Source: an uncultured Archangium sp. (GTDB lineage: Bacteria; Myxococcota; Myxococcia; Myxococcales; Myxococcaceae). From it: a DNA stretch of 8,293 nucleotides. The stretch's first letter is position 1, and each line of letters starts with the position of its first letter. Under the pieces are notes generated by a model. It made no database searches and was not told where the DNA came from. It saw only the letters and a list, made by a program, of their open reading frames with translations. The position numbers were made by a program, and so were the translations under genes. The stretch covers positions 1-8,293 of the forward strand of contig CAMLFP010000251.1 in assembly GCA_946479335.1 (NCBI GenBank), written 5' to 3'. Positions 5,614 to 8,293 of the stretch are shown here, piece after piece.

Positions 5614-5972
5614 GCGGGCTGCACGAAGTTCAGGCGGTAGCCGTCGGGGTCGGTGACCACCAGCTCACGGGTGTGCCACGGCTGCGTCTCCGGGCCGGAG
5701 GTCGGCGCGTTCACCTTCGCCGCGCGCACGAGCAGCTCGTCGACCGGCGTCTTGGTGGTGAAGCACAACAGCACGCCCCACCCGCGCTTGCCGTCGACGC
5801 GCACGCCGTTGGGCGCGCCCACCAGCATCACGTCACCGTGCGCCTCCCAGCGGAGGTGGATGAAGGTGCCGTCGGTGCCGACGCGGGTGAAGCCCAGCGC
5901 TTCGTAGAACGCGGCCGAGGCGTTGACGTCGAGCACCAGCAGCTTGGTGAAGAAGTGCAGCTCCGAATTCAT
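5610..5972 (-). CDS. Small VOC-superfamily protein (glyoxalase/bleomycin-resistance fold)
   Basis: A protein of 120 residues, the length of a single vicinal-oxygen-chelate domain with two beta-alpha-beta-beta-beta modules. Module 1 is LLVLDVNASAAFYEALGF (11-28) with strands through VMLVG (48-52). Module 2 starts near GVLLCFTTKTPVDEL (66-80) and ends in the signature strand ELVVTDPDGYRLNFV (103-117). Phe8 occupies the usual first metal-ligand position (His6 is two residues off) and Asn115 the usual last Glu. It therefore resembles the metal-free, ligand-sequestering bleomycin-resistance branch more than glyoxalase I. The start at 5972 is preferred because its ATG overlaps the dioxygenase stop as ATGA; longer in-frame starts run deep into that gene. 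The stop overlaps the monooxygenase GTG by four bases. It probably binds a small molecule related to the neighbouring enzymes. Confidence 0.85.
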   Translation of the reverse strand: MNSELHFFTKLLVLDVNASAAFYEALGFTRVGTDGTFIHLRWEAHGDVMLVGAPNGVRVDGKRGWGVLLCFTTKTPVDELLVRAAKVNAPTSGPETQPWHTRELVVTDPDGYRLNFVQPA

Positions 5973-6817
5973 GGCGCGGCCTTTAGCGCGGCGGCGAAGA
6001 ACTTCGAGTGCTTCGCGAGTTCCTCGACGTAGCCGCGCACGTCTTGCTGCGCCTGCTTCGAGAGCTTCGCGAACGGCACCACGTGCTCGTCGGGCACGTA
6101 GCGGAAGGTGAAGTTGATGCGCCTCGTCTCGAACCCTTCGACGTGGATGTCGAAGGTGTGCCCGCCCTTGGTGTCGACGCGCTGCACGCGGTGGAAGGTG
6201 CGCTTCTTCCACTGGTCGCCGCCGAAGATCTGCAGGCTGCCGTCATCGAGCCACTGCTGCTCCACCACCTCGTCGCGCTCGCCGGGCCGCGAGCTGGTGA
6301 CGAACTGAAAGAGCGCGCGCTCGCCCAGCGACAGCGACGCGACGGGGCCGGGCTCGAAGTCTTTGTGCTCGCCGACGCGCGCGGTGTCGATGCGCTTCCC
6401 GCCTTCCAACTTCGCGCCGTAGAAGTTCACGAGGCAGGTGTTGAGGTGCCAGCCGGCCGGCAGGTCGGCGCCCTGGAACATGCGACGCGTGCGCTGCTCG
6501 ATGACCGCGACGAGCCGCTGCAGCACCGGAGGGAACGGCTCCGCTTCGACGCAGCGATCCTCGACGTGCGGCGGGCGGTAGTAGTCGAGGCACGCGAACT
6601 GCCAGTTGCCCAGCCAGTACACCGGGCGCAGCAGTTGCCGCTGCGTCTCGCCCTCGGGCAGCGGGCGGAAGTCGGAGAAGCGATTCTCCCAGAGCGGCTG
6701 CAGCGTGCCGAGCCACGAGAGGATCTCCGCGCGCGCGTCGCGCGAGAGGAAGCCCGCGTCGTAGTGCAGGCCCATCACCCGTCCCGGTTTGCTTCGCAGC
6801 GGCCACTTCGTGCGCAT
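5969..6817 (-). CDS. AlkB-like 2-oxoglutarate/Fe(II)-dependent dioxygenase
   Basis: A protein of 282 residues. It shows the AlkB-type double-stranded beta-helix: N131-F-Y133 (the NxY contact), iron ligands H151-x-D153 and H209 in TFHRV, and R233-I-N-F-T-F-R239, which matches the RxNxTxR motif whose arginines bind 2-oxoglutarate. The 56-residue step from D153 to H209 is close to the 54 in E. coli AlkB. AlkB proteins repair alkylated DNA or RNA bases by oxidative demethylation. This one is longer (E. coli AlkB is 216 residues), with extra N-terminal sequence, and may act on other substrates. The start is ATG at 6817, but ATG at 6775 (MGLHYD, with GGGACGG just upstream) is an equally good candidate and would remove a basic 14-residue leader. 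It lies 21 bp after htpX and overlaps the VOC gene by four bases. Confidence 0.85.
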   Translation of the reverse strand: MRTKWPLRSKPGRVMGLHYDAGFLSRDARAEILSWLGTLQPLWENRFSDFRPLPEGETQRQLLRPVYWLGNWQFACLDYYRPPHVEDRCVEAEPFPPVLQRLVAVIEQRTRRMFQGADLPAGWHLNTCLVNFYGAKLEGGKRIDTARVGEHKDFEPGPVASLSLGERALFQFVTSSRPGERDEVVEQQWLDDGSLQIFGGDQWKKRTFHRVQRVDTKGGHTFDIHVEGFETRRINFTFRYVPDEHVVPFAKLSKQAQQDVRGYVEELAKHSKFFAAALKAAP

Positions 6818-6838
6818 CGGCGCCGCGGCCTACCCGGC

Positions 6839-7714
6839 TCAGCGCATCGCGAGCAACCGTTCGATGCGCGCCTCGATGGGCGGGTGCGTCGCGAACAGGC
6901 CCAGCACGCCGCCCGCCGACAGCGGGTTGACGATGAAGAGGTGCGCGGTGGCCGGCGAGTGGTTGAGCGGGTACGCGCGGTTGCCCTGCTCCAGCCGCGA
7001 GAGCGCGGAGGCGAGGCCCTGCGGGTCACCGGTGAGCTGCGCGGCCGCGGCGTCGGCGTCGAACTCGCGCGAGCGGCTGATGGCCAGCTGAATCAACGTC
7101 GCGGTGATGGGCGCGACGATGAGCAGGCCCAACGCCACCAGCGGGTTGGTGCCCTCGTCGTCATCGTCGTGCCGCAAGAAGGCGCCGCCGAACCAGAACA
7201 CCATCTGGGAGACGTGCGAGATGACGCCCGCCAGCGTCGCGGCCACGGTCATCGTCAGCGTGTCGCGGTGCTTCACGTGCGAAAGCTCGTGCGCCAACAC
7301 GCCGGCCAGCTCGCGTTCGCTCATCAACTCCAGCAAGCCGGTGGTGACGGCGACGGCCGCCTTCGCGGGGCTGCGCCCGGTGGCGAACGCGTTCGGGGTG
7401 GGCGTGTCGATGAGGTACAGCCGCGGCGTGGGCACTCCGGCGCGCGTCGCGATCCGCGCGACCATCGCCTCGAGCCACGGCAGCTCTCCCGGAGCCAACG
7501 GCCGTGCGCGGTTCATCATCAGCGCCAGCGAGTCGCTGAACCAGAACGAGCCCAGGTTCATCACCACCGTGAGCGCGCCGGCCCACAACAGACCGCGCGC
7601 GCCACCGATGAGCTGACCGACGGCGAGCGTCAAGGCGCTCAGCCCGGCGAGGAGCACCGTGGTCTTCACCACGTTGCTCCAGCGCGTCTGCGAGATGGCG
7701 AGGGTGTGCGTCAT
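6839..7714 (-). CDS. htpX: HtpX-like membrane zinc metalloprotease (M48)
   Basis: A protein of 291 residues, typical for HtpX, an integral inner-membrane protease that degrades misfolded or damaged membrane proteins with its active site facing the cytoplasm. Hydrophobic segments at about 18-36 and 42-60 form an N-terminal pair, and two more lie at about 154-178 and 191-212. The zinc motif is H142-E-L-S-H146, with E143 as the catalytic base and E217 in SREFDAD (215-221) as the third ligand. The TPNAFATG motif (106-113) and THPPIEARI (276-284) are also family hallmarks. An acidic loop (182-187, HDDDDE) joins TM3 and TM4. All catalytic residues are present. It is first in a four-gene operon; the start at 7714 follows GAGG at very short spacing. 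Stress induction is known for E. coli htpX but no matching control site was found here. Confidence 0.93.
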   Translation of the reverse strand: MTHTLAISQTRWSNVVKTTVLLAGLSALTLAVGQLIGGARGLLWAGALTVVMNLGSFWFSDSLALMMNRARPLAPGELPWLEAMVARIATRAGVPTPRLYLIDTPTPNAFATGRSPAKAAVAVTTGLLELMSERELAGVLAHELSHVKHRDTLTMTVAATLAGVISHVSQMVFWFGGAFLRHDDDDEGTNPLVALGLLIVAPITATLIQLAISRSREFDADAAAAQLTGDPQGLASALSRLEQGNRAYPLNHSPATAHLFIVNPLSAGGVLGLFATHPPIEARIERLLAMR

Positions 7715-7782
7715 GCCTCATGGCTAAGACGCGGGGGGACTTCCGCAAGCAGCCTGTTCGGCCAAGTGGTACGCCCGGCGGC
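7715..7782. promoter_or_regulatory. Divergent intergenic region, htpX operon / aminotransferase
   Basis: These 68 bases must hold the promoter of the htpX operon and, unless it is elsewhere, that of the aminotransferase. I see no convincing sigma-70, sigma-54 or extracytoplasmic-sigma promoter pair and no inverted repeat. A C6 run lies at 7734-7739 on the minus strand. The aminotransferase ATG at 7783 has only GGCGG close before it. Confidence 0.35.
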
Positions 7783-8293
7783 ATGAGCGAACGGAACCTC
7801 TTGATGATCCCCGGGCCCATCGAGTTCGAGCCCGCCGTGCTGCGCGCGCTGGGCGAGAAGACGCGGAGCCACCTCGACCCCGTGTTCATGAAGGCCTTCT
7901 CGCGGACGCTGAAGAACCTGCGCGTGGTGTTCAACGCGCCCTCCGCGCAGCCCTTCGTGGTGGCGGGCAGCGGCACGTTGGCGATGGAGATGGCGGTCGC
8001 GAACCTCACCCAACCCGGCGACAAGGCGCTGGTCGTCAACACCGGCTACTTCAGCGACCGCATCGCCGCGATGCTCGAGCGCCACGGCGCGAGCGTCACG
8101 CAGGTGAAGGCGGCGCCGGGTGACGCGCCGTCAGTGGCCGACGTGGAGAAGGCGCTGTCAGCCGGTGGCTTCAAGCTGATGACCGTCACGCATGTCGACA
8201 CCTCGACTGCGGTGCTGGCGCCGCTGCGCGAATACGCGGAAGCCGCGAAGAAGCACGGCGTGCTGGTGGTGGCCGACGGCGTGTGCAGCGTCG
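7783..8293 (+). CDS. Class V aminotransferase (alanine-glyoxylate/serine-pyruvate type), N-terminal part
   Basis: Partial gene; 170 complete codons are visible of a family about 380 residues long. Members are PLP enzymes that move the amino group of alanine or serine to glyoxylate or pyruvate. Visible hallmarks are the N-terminal LLMIPGPIE (6-14), where family members have a PGP motif, the PLP-phosphate loop GSGTLAMEM (62-70), THVDTSTAVLAP (136-147), which aligns with the usual HxETSTG stretch, and LVVADGVCSV (161-170). In that last stretch D165 is expected to pair with the PLP pyridine nitrogen. The Schiff-base lysine lies beyond the right edge. Asp139 stands where many members have Glu. The start ATG at 7783 gives the normal family N-terminus. 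It is divergent from htpX and probably unrelated to that operon. The exact substrate pair cannot be assigned from this fragment. Confidence 0.88.
   Translation, partial: MSERNLLMIPGPIEFEPAVLRALGEKTRSHLDPVFMKAFSRTLKNLRVVFNAPSAQPFVVAGSGTLAMEMAVANLTQPGDKALVVNTGYFSDRIAAMLERHGASVTQVKAAPGDAPSVADVEKALSAGGFKLMTVTHVDTSTAVLAPLREYAEAAKKHGVLVVADGVCSV

Noticed and set aside
4588..5640. Plus-strand open frame of 350 codons opposite the monooxygenase
   Set aside because: It is a shadow of a gene with clear FAD-binding motifs and has no recognisable domain of its own.
5973..6212. N-terminal extension of the VOC protein
   Set aside because: The extension is Arg-rich, overlaps the conserved C-terminus of the dioxygenase, and bypasses the ATGA junction that gives a normal-length VOC domain.
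4375..6817. Oxygenase and VOC genes as part of a biosynthetic gene cluster
   Set aside because: No polyketide synthase, NRPS, terpene or RiPP core gene, transporter or pathway regulator is present in the window.
7715..7782. Extracytoplasmic-sigma promoter (GAAC-type -35) before htpX
   Set aside because: GAAC is present on the minus strand, but no CGTC or TCTGA-like -10 lies 15-18 bases downstream.
6008..7786. Plus-strand open frame of 592 codons across the htpX and AlkB-like genes
   Set aside because: It is antisense to two genes with complete catalytic motifs. Its Arg/His/Ala-rich low-complexity translation is typical of shadow frames in GC-rich DNA, where stops are rare.

Overview
This 8.3 kb window is very GC-rich and densely packed with genes. 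It looks like chromosome of a myxobacterium or a close relative (Myxococcota). The reasons are the strong GC bias at third codon positions, an FHA protein of the kind that heads many myxobacterial enhancer-binding regulators, a long exported protein made of Dickkopf-like four-cysteine repeats, and a lipoprotein whose Cys-to-Cys units resemble the AgmX/PglI C-terminal pattern. This is inference from sequence style; there is no rRNA or marker gene to fix the taxon. I see no tRNA, rRNA, CRISPR array, insertion sequence or phage gene.

Layout. Positions 1-369 (minus) hold the N-terminal part of an FHA-domain protein that runs off the left edge. Divergent from it, 440-2357 (plus) is a two-gene unit: a predicted lipoprotein with two related Cys-to-Cys units and an XdhC/CoxI-family molybdoenzyme accessory protein starting one base after the lipoprotein stop. 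A START-like lipid-binding protein with a probable signal peptide lies at 2338-2919 (minus), and its 3' end overlaps that of xdhC by 20 bp. After a 123-bp divergent intergenic region comes a 439-residue exported cysteine-rich protein at 3043-4362 (plus), with 53 cysteines and ten four-Cys units.

From 7714 down to 4375 (minus) runs a four-gene operon: an HtpX-like membrane metalloprotease, an AlkB-like 2-oxoglutarate/Fe(II) dioxygenase, a small VOC (glyoxalase/bleomycin-resistance fold) protein and a group-A FAD monooxygenase. The last two junctions are 4-base ATGA and GTGA overlaps, so these genes are almost certainly co-transcribed and translationally coupled. The themes are membrane protein quality control, oxidative dealkylation or hydroxylation, and handling of small toxic molecules. 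A shared stress or detoxification role is plausible but not shown. Divergent from htpX, 7783 to the right edge is the first 170 codons of a class V aminotransferase of the alanine-glyoxylate/serine-pyruvate type.

No complete new defence or mobile system is visible. The observations most worth following are the near-invariant spacing of the cysteine repeats, the duplicated unit in the lipoprotein and its coupling to an xdhC with no adjacent dehydrogenase genes, and the htpX-alkB-VOC-FMO operon.
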